The notes under the pieces are model-generated. The model was not told the DNA's origin, did not search any database, and was given only the letters and a program-made list of their open reading frames with translations. The translations under genes and the position numbers were made by a program. A stretch of DNA of 13,833 nt, taken from positions 1 to 13,833 of the forward strand of contig DRKO01000394.1 in assembly GCA_011051745.1 (NCBI GenBank), written 5' to 3'. The stretch is from Chloroflexota bacterium (GTDB lineage: Bacteria; Chloroflexota; Anaerolineae; Aggregatilineales; UBA3940). Of this stretch, positions 6,456 to 13,641 are shown one piece after another (the stretch's first letter is position 1; every line of letters starts with the position of its first letter).

Positions 6456-9400
6456 CTACGCGCGGACGATGTTCACGCGGGTGTCGAAGAAGCTGGAGCT
6501 GCCGCCGATCGGATCGGTCAGGCTGACGTTCTTCAGCACCGGGTCTTCGTACATCACGGCGTTGGGGCACAGACCGGTAGCACGGCGTGGATCGCCCCGC
6601 ACCACCTGACCGTCAATGACGACATCGGAAGCACCGTAGGCCCAGTGCCCGAAGTGCCAGCTTACGGCCACCGTACCGGGACGGATCCCCTGAATGGGCT
6701 TGATCTTACCGACAACGGGCCGGGCTTCGCCGTTGGGCAGGAGCCACAGGCCATCGGGGTTGGTGGGTGAGACCAGCTTCACCAGATCGTTTTCCTTCAA
6801 CCCCAGCCGGTCGGCGTCGGCCTGATTCAGCAGGACGAAGTTTTCCCTGGCGACGCCAAGCTGCGCCCAGTAGTTGCCGGGCGTCCGTGACTGCCCGCCG
6901 TAGATGTGCTTGAAGGTGAACAGACGGAAGGGATAGGCGTCCCTGTCCTGCTCAAGCACGTTGCCCGCCGCGTCCTTCACCGGCTCGTAAGTGGGCAGGC
7001 CGTAGAAGTGCTCGCCGGTCAGGCTATGGTAACCGGCAGCCACATTATCCACAAAGATGTTGAACAGCCCCTTGAACTGGTGCGCCAGCTTCTCCCCGCG
7101 ATACACATCGCCGAAGTCCTCGAAGCGACCACCCCGGTTAAGGAGATAGACCACCCGCCGCCAGAGGGACTCGTCACCGACGATGGCCTTCCAGCGCTCT
7201 TCATCGAAGATGGCAGGCGGGAGATGCCGCCGGGCCTCCCGGAAGATGCGGATTTCCTCCTCGTCGGCCTCCGGCACGGCCTCCGACCCATCCTCCTTAT
7301 CGCCAAATGCCAGATTGGCCGCCATGCGCAGGAAGTAGTCCTGACGGCTCCTGAAGTCCATCCCATCACCGAAGCCATTCGGACCGTAGCCCGGCAGGCC
7401 CATCTTCTCGGCAATGGCGAGCATGATGGCCTCCATGCAGATCGGCTGCTCCTGCCCGAAGACGGTGACTTTCTCGACCAGCGGGTCAATGATGGGCTGG
7501 CGGAACTTGCTGACCTTCGGCTGCATGGCAGGGGTGGTATGCGGCGTCCCCCAGCGCTCCCAGATGGCCGTATCGGGGAAGAGGTAGTCGGCGTACATGC
7601 TGGTTTCGCCGATGACCACATCATCGGCGATCACGAGCGGGATCACCTCCGGATCGGCAATCGCGGCCAGAGTGGGGTTCCCCGCCGGAGAAGCGTAGCC
7701 GGGCGTGCCTTTGTGGAGGAAGAGCGCCTTGATCGGATAGGGGTAGCCATCCTGTGCGCTGGGGATGATCTCCTGATAGACGTTGCCCGTGTAAGGGAAC
7801 CAGGGACGCCGGGCGGGGTAGCCGTCTTTCTGGAAGAGGGTGCTCTTCTCGTAGTGCCATTTCTCACGGGTCAGAGGGACGCCGAAGGAGCCGAGCTTGC
7901 CGGGGTGCATCCCCTTCACGATGTTGAAGGGCTGGCCGCTCTTGCTGCCGTCCTCGTGCCAGTGCCCGCCGCCTTTGCTGACGCCACCCGTCCAGCCGAT
8001 GTTGCCGATCAGCACGTTGAGCATGATGATGGCAAGGCCGTTGTAGTAGCCGTTGGTATGCTGAACGGGGCCACGATAGAGGTCCACACCGGCACGCTTG
8101 CCGTGGCTGGTGAACTCGCGTGCCACCTCCTCGATCTTGCGCACCGGAATCCCGCAGATGTCGGACCATTCCTCCATCGAATGGGCCATCGTCTCTTCAG
8201 CGTAAAGCTGGAAGGCCGTCTTGTAGTGGATGCCGTTCACGGTTCCCTCGGCGAACAGATCGCCCTCGACGGGGGTCTCTTCGTCGTTGGGGTCAACGAC
8301 GGCCAGCGTGCCTTCCTGACTGACCACGAAGCCATCCACATCCTCCAGCCCGGCCTCAGCGGGACGCAGCAGGCGGGTGGGCTTGCCGTCCTCGATCTTG
8401 ACCAGCCAGGTGGCGTTCGTCCAGGAAGGCTCGCCATCGGCGACCGCCGCAGCCTTGTTAGCGTTGGTCAGGAAGGTGGCGTCGTAGCGTTCGTTCTCGA
8501 CGATCCAGCGCCCCATCGCCAGCGCAAGGGCGGCATCCTCACCCGGCTTGACGGGCAGCCACCACTTGGCCTTGGCGGCTGTCTTGCTCAGGCGCGGGTC
8601 CACCACAACCATCTTCATGTTGCGATAGGTCAGCGACCAGGTGACCAGTTCGCTCATCGGGGTGGGGCCGAAGTTGGCTTCAAAAGCGCCCGTCCCGAAG
8701 AAGATAACCATCTCGGCGTTGGCGAAATCGGGCTTGAGGTGAGTTTTCCCGCCGCCCCAGCTCCCCTCTCCCCGGTACTGGTTGGTCATCTGCTGGAAGG
8801 CGATATGATGCGACTGCTCGCAGATGGTGGTGTGCTCGTACCAGTTAACCGAGCCAAAGGCATCTTTGAGCCAGCGCTTGGCGAATTCCTTGCGCCCGTG
8901 CTCGATGCGCCCGGCCTGAAACACAAACTGGTTGTTCCGGGGGCCGAGGTCGGGGTGATCGGGATCAATGAGCAGATCGAGGTGATCGGCGTGCTTGGCC
9001 TTGAAGTCCTCCAGGCTCATTTCGCCGCCGGCGACGGCCATCGCGTCGGCCTTCAACTCGGCCATCAGGTCGGGGTCCTGAACGGCCCATATCTCCTTGA
9101 GGCCGGGGGTGCGGGTTCCATCGGCAAAGGTTCCGCCGTTCACGATCTCGTTAATGGCCTGATCGAAAGAGATGACCTCCCACCGGTTCTCGCCACGCTT
9201 ACCGGCTCGCTTGAGCACCCTGGTGATGCGGTAAGGATCATAGAGCGAGTTAACACCCGCCTGCCCCTTGGGGCACAGACGGGCATCCACCTGCGCGGCT
9301 TCCTCCGGGGGGGTGTCGTAGCTCAGGTGGGGGAGCATATTCATAGGGCTGTAGGGGTTGCCGTCAATCTTGACGAGTACACCGTCCAGCACCTTGCCCT

Positions 9401-9644
9401 TGATGGTGCAAGAGGTGTGGCATTGCAGACACACGCTGTAGATGATGTTCTCAACTTTGTTGAGGGGATATTCCGAGGCCGCCTGTGCGCCGCTCATGCC
9501 CCGTTCCAGCCCGGCCACCTGACGGAAGGCGTTAGCCACCGCGCTGGTGATGGTCAGAGTGCCGCCTACCACGGCAGAGGTCTTGAGGAAGTCACGCCGT
9601 GTCACACCGGGCTGCGGCTCAGGTGTCTGTTTGATCTCATCCAT
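6456..9644 (-). CDS. Tat-exported molybdopterin oxidoreductase catalytic subunit, TtrA/PsrA-like
   Basis: Complete 1062-residue protein of the Mo-bisMGD (DMSO reductase) superfamily. The Tat signal TRRDFLK (15-21) is followed by a hydrophobic stretch and an AxA-like site near 53-56. C72, C75, C79 and C124 (CLQCHTSC ... LCPKGQAG) bind the FS0 [4Fe-4S] cluster. C275 in TTICEQSHH sits where the protein ligand of Mo is expected, as in the Cys-liganded sulfur-compound reductases. The last 160 residues form the molydopterin-dinucleotide-binding domain, including LNQADADRLGLKENDLVKL. An acidic stretch (about 175-235) adds length; the total is close to TtrA (about 1020) and well above PsrA/PhsA (about 760). 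I start at ATG 9644, after GGAGG, because upstream codons precede the Tat signal; it then overlaps the NrfD stop by eight bases. Tetrathionate, thiosulfate and polysulfide are all possible substrates; arsenic-type enzymes are less likely. Confidence 0.9.
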   Translation of the reverse strand: MDEIKQTPEPQPGVTRRDFLKTSAVVGGTLTITSAVANAFRQVAGLERGMSGAQAASEYPLNKVENIIYSVCLQCHTSCTIKGKVLDGVLVKIDGNPYSPMNMLPHLSYDTPPEEAAQVDARLCPKGQAGVNSLYDPYRITRVLKRAGKRGENRWEVISFDQAINEIVNGGTFADGTRTPGLKEIWAVQDPDLMAELKADAMAVAGGEMSLEDFKAKHADHLDLLIDPDHPDLGPRNNQFVFQAGRIEHGRKEFAKRWLKDAFGSVNWYEHTTICEQSHHIAFQQMTNQYRGEGSWGGGKTHLKPDFANAEMVIFFGTGAFEANFGPTPMSELVTWSLTYRNMKMVVVDPRLSKTAAKAKWWLPVKPGEDAALALAMGRWIVENERYDATFLTNANKAAAVADGEPSWTNATWLVKIEDGKPTRLLRPAEAGLEDVDGFVVSQEGTLAVVDPNDEETPVEGDLFAEGTVNGIHYKTAFQLYAEETMAHSMEEWSDICGIPVRKIEEVAREFTSHGKRAGVDLYRGPVQHTNGYYNGLAIIMLNVLIGNIGWTGGVSKGGGHWHEDGSKSGQPFNIVKGMHPGKLGSFGVPLTREKWHYEKSTLFQKDGYPARRPWFPYTGNVYQEIIPSAQDGYPYPIKALFLHKGTPGYASPAGNPTLAAIADPEVIPLVIADDVVIGETSMYADYLFPDTAIWERWGTPHTTPAMQPKVSKFRQPIIDPLVEKVTVFGQEQPICMEAIMLAIAEKMGLPGYGPNGFGDGMDFRSRQDYFLRMAANLAFGDKEDGSEAVPEADEEEIRIFREARRHLPPAIFDEERWKAIVGDESLWRRVVYLLNRGGRFEDFGDVYRGEKLAHQFKGLFNIFVDNVAAGYHSLTGEHFYGLPTYEPVKDAAGNVLEQDRDAYPFRLFTFKHIYGGQSRTPGNYWAQLGVARENFVLLNQADADRLGLKENDLVKLVSPTNPDGLWLLPNGEARPVVGKIKPIQGIRPGTVAVSWHFGHWAYGASDVVIDGQVVRGDPRRATGLCPNAVMYEDPVLKNVSLTDPIGGSSSFFDTRVNIVRA

Positions 9645-10824
9645 GAGAAACCTCCTTCTCCTGTTGAGGTTCGACCGGCAAAAGCGAGTAGCCAATGGCA
9701 AACAGAGCCAGGGCCAGCCCCACCGTGCCAATAGCGACAAACCACTCCATCGAACTGGGAACATAAGAGGTCGTGATCCGGGGCGACGGCGTGGCGTTGA
9801 TCAGGCCCTCCAGTTCGGGCAGGGCCAGAGCGGGGATCACGATGTTGAGCCGCATGGCGAAGGTGGCGATCACAACGCCGAGACCGGCCACCCCGATCCA
9901 GAGGGGCTCTTCCCTCGTGCGGCTCCACACCAGCAGAACAATGGGCAGAACCATTCCCAGCCCGACCTGTCCGATCCAGAAGACGTACCAGAAGGGGCCG
10001 GTGAGAATCACCTTCAGGGGCTCAATCTCGCTCGGAACCGAGCCATAGAAGGCAATGGAGTACTCGGAGAACGTGAAGAGCACCTCCATAACGACCAGCC
10101 CCAGCATCAGCTTGCCCAGATCGACCATGACCTGACGATGGCGCTCCGTGCCCCGCTCGGATGAGAAGAAGGCGTAGATTCCGGCCAACAGCGCCGTTCC
10201 GACCACCATAGCCGAAAGGATAAACAGCAGAGGGAACAGCCCTCCGTGCCAGGCGGGACGGGCCGCCGCTACACCGTAGAGCGCTCCACCGGCCCCCTCG
10301 AAGAGGATAACGAGCACCAGACCGATCGCGCTCAGAACCCGAACGGCCAGCCGTCCGCTCCTCTGCTCCTCCTCCGAGGCAGCCTTACGGAAGAACTCAA
10401 GCCAGATGATCGCCACCAGCACAATCAGAAAGGCGGTGTACAACCACACCTCGACCGACATAATGGAAACCAGGCTGGGGCGGACATAGAGTTCATAGAA
10501 GCGTTCCATGTGGCCGAGGTCAACCCAGATGTTCAACAGGCCGACCGGCAGGGTGATCAGAGAGACGAGCAGGGCCAGAGGAGCGATCGGGCGGAAACGC
10601 TCGATGTCGAACACATAAACAAGGGCGGCGATCACGAAGGAACCGGCTGAGATGCCCACAAAGAAGATGTAGGTCGCCACCCACAGGCCCCAGACGATCA
10701 GCTCACCGTAGTTCGCCATGCGGTGACCGGCACTCAGACGCCAGTAAAAGCCAACGGCCCCCAGCGCGAGCGTCACGGCGACGACCACCCAGTACAGAAC
10801 GGGAAAGTTTTTTCCAGTTTTCAT
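9637..10824 (-). CDS. NrfD/PsrC/TtrC-type polytopic membrane subunit
   Basis: Complete 395-residue integral membrane protein. I count ten hydrophobic segments at about 8-28, 42-70, 79-101, 118-143, 163-185, 196-220, 235-257, 276-300, 308-330 and 358-382. The second contains the GISAGSF stretch typical of NrfD proteins. The family anchors Fe-S and Mo subunits and exchanges electrons with the quinone pool without heme. In transcription order it lies between the Fe-S and molybdopterin subunits, the order seen in ttrBCA. ATG at 10824 follows GAGGAGG; the stop of the upstream gene is ten bases away, and the catalytic subunit starts within its last codons (ATGGATGA), so the three subunits are translationally coupled. 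A Glu/Gln/Lys-rich tail ends the protein. Confidence 0.93.
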   Translation of the reverse strand: MKTGKNFPVLYWVVVAVTLALGAVGFYWRLSAGHRMANYGELIVWGLWVATYIFFVGISAGSFVIAALVYVFDIERFRPIAPLALLVSLITLPVGLLNIWVDLGHMERFYELYVRPSLVSIMSVEVWLYTAFLIVLVAIIWLEFFRKAASEEEQRSGRLAVRVLSAIGLVLVILFEGAGGALYGVAAARPAWHGGLFPLLFILSAMVVGTALLAGIYAFFSSERGTERHRQVMVDLGKLMLGLVVMEVLFTFSEYSIAFYGSVPSEIEPLKVILTGPFWYVFWIGQVGLGMVLPIVLLVWSRTREEPLWIGVAGLGVVIATFAMRLNIVIPALALPELEGLINATPSPRITTSYVPSSMEWFVAIGTVGLALALFAIGYSLLPVEPQQEKEVSHG

Positions 10825-10834
10825 CTCCGCCTCC

Positions 10835-11563
10835 TCACGACAGATAGAAGACTTTCGGCTCAGTGCCGAGGTCTTCTTTCAGCCGGAAACTGTAGCGCTC
10901 GCGTAGAAGCTCTGACACGAGGCTATCGGGGTCATTCAGATCGCCGAAGTAGCGTGCCCGCCCCAGGCAATCGTTAATGCAGGCAGGAAGCAGGCCCTCA
11001 TGCAGGCGCTCGATGCAGAAGTTGCACTTACGAACGTTGCCGATGGGGGATCGCCTGTTACGGCGGACGCGCTCCTCGCCGTACTCAAACGTCGGGGCGG
11101 TCTCATAGGGGGCGATCATCGGCGTTTCTTCGGTGTACCACTCGCCGAAGTCAAAGCTACGCGCTCCGTAGGGGCAGGCCGTCATGCAGTAACGGCAGCC
11201 GATGCAGACATCGTAGTCAATAACCACGATGCCTTCCTCATTCTTCCACGTCGCGTTGACGGGGCACACGTCCACACAGGGCGGGTTGTCACACTGCATA
11301 CAGGGGCGGGGCAGGTAAACTTCCCGCACATTGGGGTATGTGCCCACCTCCTCCTTGATAACCACCGTATAGTTGACACCCGGCGGGGTCTTCTTCTCGG
11401 CCTTGCATGAGACCGTGCAGGCATCACAGGCCACGCACTTGGTAAGGTCAATCACCATCACCCAGCGCCGCTCAGAAGGGAGCTTCTCAAGGGCCCGTTT
11501 CAGATCCTCCTGCATACGGACGAGGGCGTTTTCCATCTCTGAGACAACTGGCACATAGGGCAT
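10835..11563 (-). CDS. Four-cluster [4Fe-4S] electron-transfer subunit, TtrB/PsrB/NrfC-like
   Basis: Complete 242-residue ferredoxin-like protein. Sixteen cysteines fall in four groups: C43/46/49/53, C88/91/96/100, C120/123/126/130 and C180/183/195/199. This is the standard four-cubane arrangement that passes electrons between an NrfD subunit and a molybdopterin subunit. The third group, [15 protein letters not shown], is typical of the PsrB/DmsB/NrfC family. The N-terminal 30 residues are a charged helix with no Tat motif or hydrophobic segment, so if the complex is extracytoplasmic the subunit must be exported with its Tat-bearing partner. The ribosome binding site AGGAGG suits ATG at 11563 (five-base gap) better than the GTG at 11566 (two-base gap). 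It lies 36 bases after the rhodanese gene, within one operon. Confidence 0.95.
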   Translation of the reverse strand: MPYVPVVSEMENALVRMQEDLKRALEKLPSERRWVMVIDLTKCVACDACTVSCKAEKKTPPGVNYTVVIKEEVGTYPNVREVYLPRPCMQCDNPPCVDVCPVNATWKNEEGIVVIDYDVCIGCRYCMTACPYGARSFDFGEWYTEETPMIAPYETAPTFEYGEERVRRNRRSPIGNVRKCNFCIERLHEGLLPACINDCLGRARYFGDLNDPDSLVSELLRERYSFRLKEDLGTEPKVFYLS

Positions 11564-11599
11564 CACGTCCTCCTTTGTCTAAGGACCGCACTCAAATCG

Positions 11600-12292
11600 T
11601 CAACAGCCAAAATCCGGTTCCTCCGGCCCCGGCGTCGGGGTGGGGCCGGGGGTCGGCAGGGCATTGCTGCTCATCCACTCTTCATAAGCCGCAAAACCTC
11701 CTTCCAGATTGAAAACCTTCAGATAGCCCAGCTCCCGCAGGATGACCAGCGCATGGGTGGCGCGTTTCTGAGAGTGGCAGTAGAGCAGGATGGGAGCCGA
11801 TTTGCTGGTGGGAATCTCATTCAGATGTTGCAGAAGCTCGTGCAGGGGGATATTCACCGCACCCTCGATGTGCCCCTGCGCGAACTCGTCGGGTTCCCGA
11901 ACGTCAATGATGAACCAGTCGCGGGTATGGTTGACGCGGTCGCGGATGAAGACCTCCACAGGGAGGCGGTAGCGGTGATCGGGAAGCTCCCGTAGATAGG
12001 TATCGCCTGCGCTGGCGATGGTGGCCTGCGTATAAAGCTCCCAGGCGGTGTTATCCTCCGGATTCAGAGTCACGGCCTGACGGGCAAGGCTCATCGCCTC
12101 CGCAAAGCGGCCCTCCGCGTAGGCCCGTTGAGCCTGCTCCACCAGCCCCCAGTAGTCCCCGCCCTCCGGAGAAGCAGTCAGCGAGGCGACGGGGGCCGAA
12201 CTATCTCCCCCCGTCGAAGCCTGACAGCCAGCCAGAGCGAAAACCAGCCAGAGCCCTGCGATCAGGAGCACCGTCTGACGAACCCGTCTCAT
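11600..12292 (-). CDS. TPR-rhodanese lipoprotein with proline-rich tail ending in cysteine
   Basis: I choose ATG 12292, giving 230 residues, because it places an ideal lipoprotein signal (MRRVRQTVLL ... ALAGC, lipidated C23) at the N terminus. The open frame extends upstream to 12397, and an in-frame ATG at 12355 has AAAGGAG directly abutting it. A TPR-like helical pair covers about 47-80 (WGLVEQAQRAYAEGRFAEAM). The rhodanese domain (about 108-207) has WFIIDVREPDEFAQGHIEGAVNIP-type motifs (126-149) and the active loop YCHSQKRAT with C172 as the persulfide-forming residue. A Pro/Thr/Gly tail (213-226) follows, and the last residues are DFGC, so C230 is the C-terminal residue. Rhodaneses move sulfane sulfur. 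As first gene of the operon it should act outside the membrane, beside the molybdoenzyme, as sulfur carrier or substrate handler. Confidence 0.88.
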   Translation of the reverse strand: MRRVRQTVLLIAGLWLVFALAGCQASTGGDSSAPVASLTASPEGGDYWGLVEQAQRAYAEGRFAEAMSLARQAVTLNPEDNTAWELYTQATIASAGDTYLRELPDHRYRLPVEVFIRDRVNHTRDWFIIDVREPDEFAQGHIEGAVNIPLHELLQHLNEIPTSKSAPILLYCHSQKRATHALVILRELGYLKVFNLEGGFAAYEEWMSSNALPTPGPTPTPGPEEPDFGC

Positions 12293-12324
12293 GGGAACCC
12301 CCCGGAAGCGATCACCCTGAACGA

Positions 12325-12362
12325 AAAGGAGATGCGCCGTCAGAGACAGCCGCATCTCCTTT
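12325..12362. repeat. Perfect 12-base inverted repeat in the rhodanese operon leader
   Basis: AAAGGAGATGCG (12325-12336) and CGCATCTCCTTT (12351-12362) are perfect inverted repeats around a 14-base loop with an inner GTC/GAC pairing. On the minus strand the right arm is followed by TTTTCGTT, so the stem resembles a weak intrinsic terminator or attenuator 33 bases before the rhodanese ATG. Each arm also contains a Shine-Dalgarno-like AAAGGAG next to an ATG, which the hairpin would hide. Confidence 0.65.
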
Positions 12363-12448
12363 GCAAATTCGGCAGGCGTTGCAGTTTCCCGCAGCACCCT
12401 ATCGGCCCTTGACCATAAGCTTCGCGCCCTTAGGTCGGCAGGCTCGGA

Positions 12449-12500
12449 GAAGGCCGGACTATGTATCTAATCCCAGCCTAGCAGGATCAGGGCGGCCTTC
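12449..12500. repeat. Nested stem-loop in the operon upstream region
   Basis: GAAGGCCG (12449-12456) and CGGCCTTC (12493-12500) are perfect 8-base inverted repeats enclosing 36 bases, which contain a further ATCC/GGAT pair (12470-12473, 12484-12487). It may be a structured leader element of the minus-strand operon. I recognise no riboswitch class. Confidence 0.4.
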
Positions 12501-12527
12501 ATAGCGGGGAAACCCGGATATTGCTGT

Positions 12528-12550
12528 CAGGGATTCCCCTACGATCCCTG
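12528..12550. promoter_or_regulatory. Palindromic candidate operator
   Basis: CAGGGAT (12528-12534) and ATCCCTG (12544-12550) form a perfect 7-base dyad with a 9-base spacer. The next outer position mismatches and the one beyond pairs again. It lies about 85 bases upstream of the DegV -10 element and 236 bases upstream of the rhodanese ATG. The symmetry is compatible with a dimeric regulator, possibly the response regulator at 1559-2212, but nothing in the sequence identifies the binder. Confidence 0.35.
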
Positions 12551-12631
12551 TCTTCAACCCGCCAGTCAGCGCGCCCCGGCTCCGCTCAGACGCCGCCGGA
12601 TACGGGGGCGGGCAAAAAAGCGGACCCGCTC

Positions 12632-12640
12632 TGCTATAAT
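12632..12640 (+). promoter_or_regulatory. Extended -10 promoter of the DegV gene
   Basis: TGCTATAAT combines a perfect TATAAT (12635-12640) with the TGn extension, which can substitute for a -35 element. The -35 position (12612-12617, GCAAAA) indeed has no match. Transcription would start near A12647, leaving a leader of about 103 bases before the DegV ATG at 12750. Confidence 0.7.
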
Positions 12641-12656
12641 GGGTGTATCCCGCCCC

Positions 12657-12718
12657 GGCAGCGCCATGACCGGAGGGAGCAACCGGCCCTGCCCGCCGTT
12701 TAAGGTCCCCGGTGGGGC
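12657..12718 (+). ncRNA. Structured DegV leader with weak SRP-RNA-like core
   Basis: GGCAG (12657-12661) pairs with CTGCC (12689-12693), and GCC (12663-12665) with GGC (12685-12687). The hairpin is closed by CC-GGAG-GG (12670-12677) and followed by AGCAACC. A second stem CCCC/GGGG lies at 12707-12717. The apical segment resembles the conserved SRP RNA helix 8 core (CCGGAAGGRAGCA), with GGAG as a GNAR tetraloop but one base fewer on the 3' side. The 5' arm is short for an SRP RNA and no terminator follows. A plain structured 5' leader is as likely. Confidence 0.25.
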
Positions 12719-12749
12719 AGCGTCTGAGCGAAGGGTAGAGGGAGGACCC

Positions 12750-13604
12750 ATGATCCGGATCGTGACCGATACAGGGGCCAATCTGCCCCGCTCCATTATT
12801 GACGAGTTCGGGATCGTCATGGTGACGGGGCATATCATCTTCGGGGATGAGATCATCGCCGAGTATCCCGACCTGCCCGCCGCCGAGTTCTACAGACGCC
12901 TGACCGCCGCCAAAACCCTGCCCACAAACCGTGATTCGACGGCGCAGGACTTCAAGAACGCCTACCGGCGGGCGCTGGATGAAAGCCCCGGCGCAAGCAT
13001 CCTCTCGCTGCACGTCTCGGAGGCGCTGGCCGTCACGATCGGGATGGCGCGGCTGGCGGCGGCTTCGTTCCCGCTGGTGGATATCCGGGTCTTTGATACC
13101 CGGTCGGTGACGCTGGGGCAGGGGTTGATGGTGTACGAGGCGGCCCGCATGGCCCGCGACGGCGCGGACATGGACGCGATCATGCGGCGGCTGGAGGATA
13201 TGCGCAGCCGGATGCGGCTCTACCTGACGGTTGACACGTTAGAATACCTCAGCCGGGGCGGGCGCGTCGGCAGGGCGGCCCGTGTGATGGGGGGACTGCT
13301 GAACGTGAAGCCCATCCTGACAATACGGGGGGGCATGGTGCAGAGTCATTCCCAGCAACGGAGCCGTGCACGGGCCATCGCCGCACTGCGCGACCTGGCG
13401 CTGGAAGGCTGCGCAGGGGCCGACGACCTGCGTCTGGGCATCATGCACGCTGTGTGTGAGGCGGACGCCCGCAGGCTGGCCGACGAGTTGCAGGGGAAGC
13501 TCCAACCGGAAACGCTGCTGATCGCCGAGATCGGCGCGGCAGTCGGGGTGCATACCGGGCCGGGTGCGCTGGGGGTGTGCTGGTACGCGCCGGAGGAGAA
13601 CTGA
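12750..13604 (+). CDS. DegV family fatty-acid-binding protein
   Basis: Complete 284-residue cytoplasmic protein of the DegV (FakB-like) family. Members bind a fatty acid in a two-domain EDD fold, and FakB proteins present it to the kinase FakA. Visible motifs are IVTDTGANLPRSI (4-16), PTNRDST (58-64), VFDTRSVTLGQGL (114-126), LEYLSRGGRVG (164-174), LLNVKPIL (183-190) and the C-terminal IGAAVGVHTGPGALGV. The usual SGT segment of the lipid-contacting loop reads VSEALAVT here (89-96), so ligand contact may differ. GGAGG four bases before ATG 12750, and the family's usual MIRIVTD-type beginning, fix this start over the in-frame ATG at 12639, which overlaps the -10 element. It diverges from the sulfur operon and has no obvious functional tie to it. 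Confidence 0.93.
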   Translation: MIRIVTDTGANLPRSIIDEFGIVMVTGHIIFGDEIIAEYPDLPAAEFYRRLTAAKTLPTNRDSTAQDFKNAYRRALDESPGASILSLHVSEALAVTIGMARLAAASFPLVDIRVFDTRSVTLGQGLMVYEAARMARDGADMDAIMRRLEDMRSRMRLYLTVDTLEYLSRGGRVGRAARVMGGLLNVKPILTIRGGMVQSHSQQRSRARAIAALRDLALEGCAGADDLRLGIMHAVCEADARRLADELQGKLQPETLLIAEIGAAVGVHTGPGALGVCWYAPEEN

Positions 13605-13616
13605 GGGTTAATCGCC

Positions 13617-13641
13617 AGCCGCTAACGCTCGCGCGGCGGCT
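13617..13641. repeat. Hairpin between convergent genes
   Basis: AGCCGC (13617-13622) and GCGGCT (13636-13641) form a 6-base stem around a 13-base loop, directly after the DegV stop and across the end of the opposing open frame. There is no T tract, so termination activity is uncertain. Confidence 0.25.

Larger units (their letters stand above)
12293..12749. other. Structured divergent intergenic region
   Basis: 457 bases without a convincing gene lie between the divergent rhodanese and DegV genes. They hold three inverted repeats (12325-12362, 12449-12500, 12528-12550), a clear + strand promoter (12632-12640) and a structured DegV leader (12657-12718). I could not identify a convincing -10/-35 pair for the minus-strand operon; a weak AT-rich stretch at about 12460-12471 (minus-strand reading TTAGATACATAG) is the best candidate. 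The only open frames here overlap on opposite strands and have no ribosome binding site. Confidence 0.7.

Noticed and set aside
6906..9734. A 942-codon open frame on the + strand, antisense to the molybdoenzyme gene
   Set aside because: It mirrors the codon phase of a GC-rich real gene, shows no recognisable domain and has no ribosome binding site. The minus-strand protein has a Tat signal, Fe-S cysteines and family motifs.
9645..9764. A 40-residue N-terminal extension of the molybdoenzyme
   Set aside because: It would put hydrophobic and Arg-rich sequence before the Tat motif and lie within the NrfD coding end. GGAGG directly precedes the ATG at 9644.
12293..12640. Known riboswitches (molybdenum cofactor, TPP, c-di-GMP, SAM) upstream of the oxidoreductase operon
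   Set aside because: The repeats are clear, but I could not match any class's conserved core by eye; a covariance-model scan would be needed to claim one.
12639..12749. A 37-residue N-terminal extension of the DegV protein
   Set aside because: The ATG at 12639 overlaps the predicted -10 element, and the family begins at the MIRIVTD segment, which has its own GGAGG.
12459..13013. A 184-codon minus-strand open frame across the DegV start and intergenic region
   Set aside because: No domain and no ribosome binding site, and it is antisense to the well-supported DegV gene.
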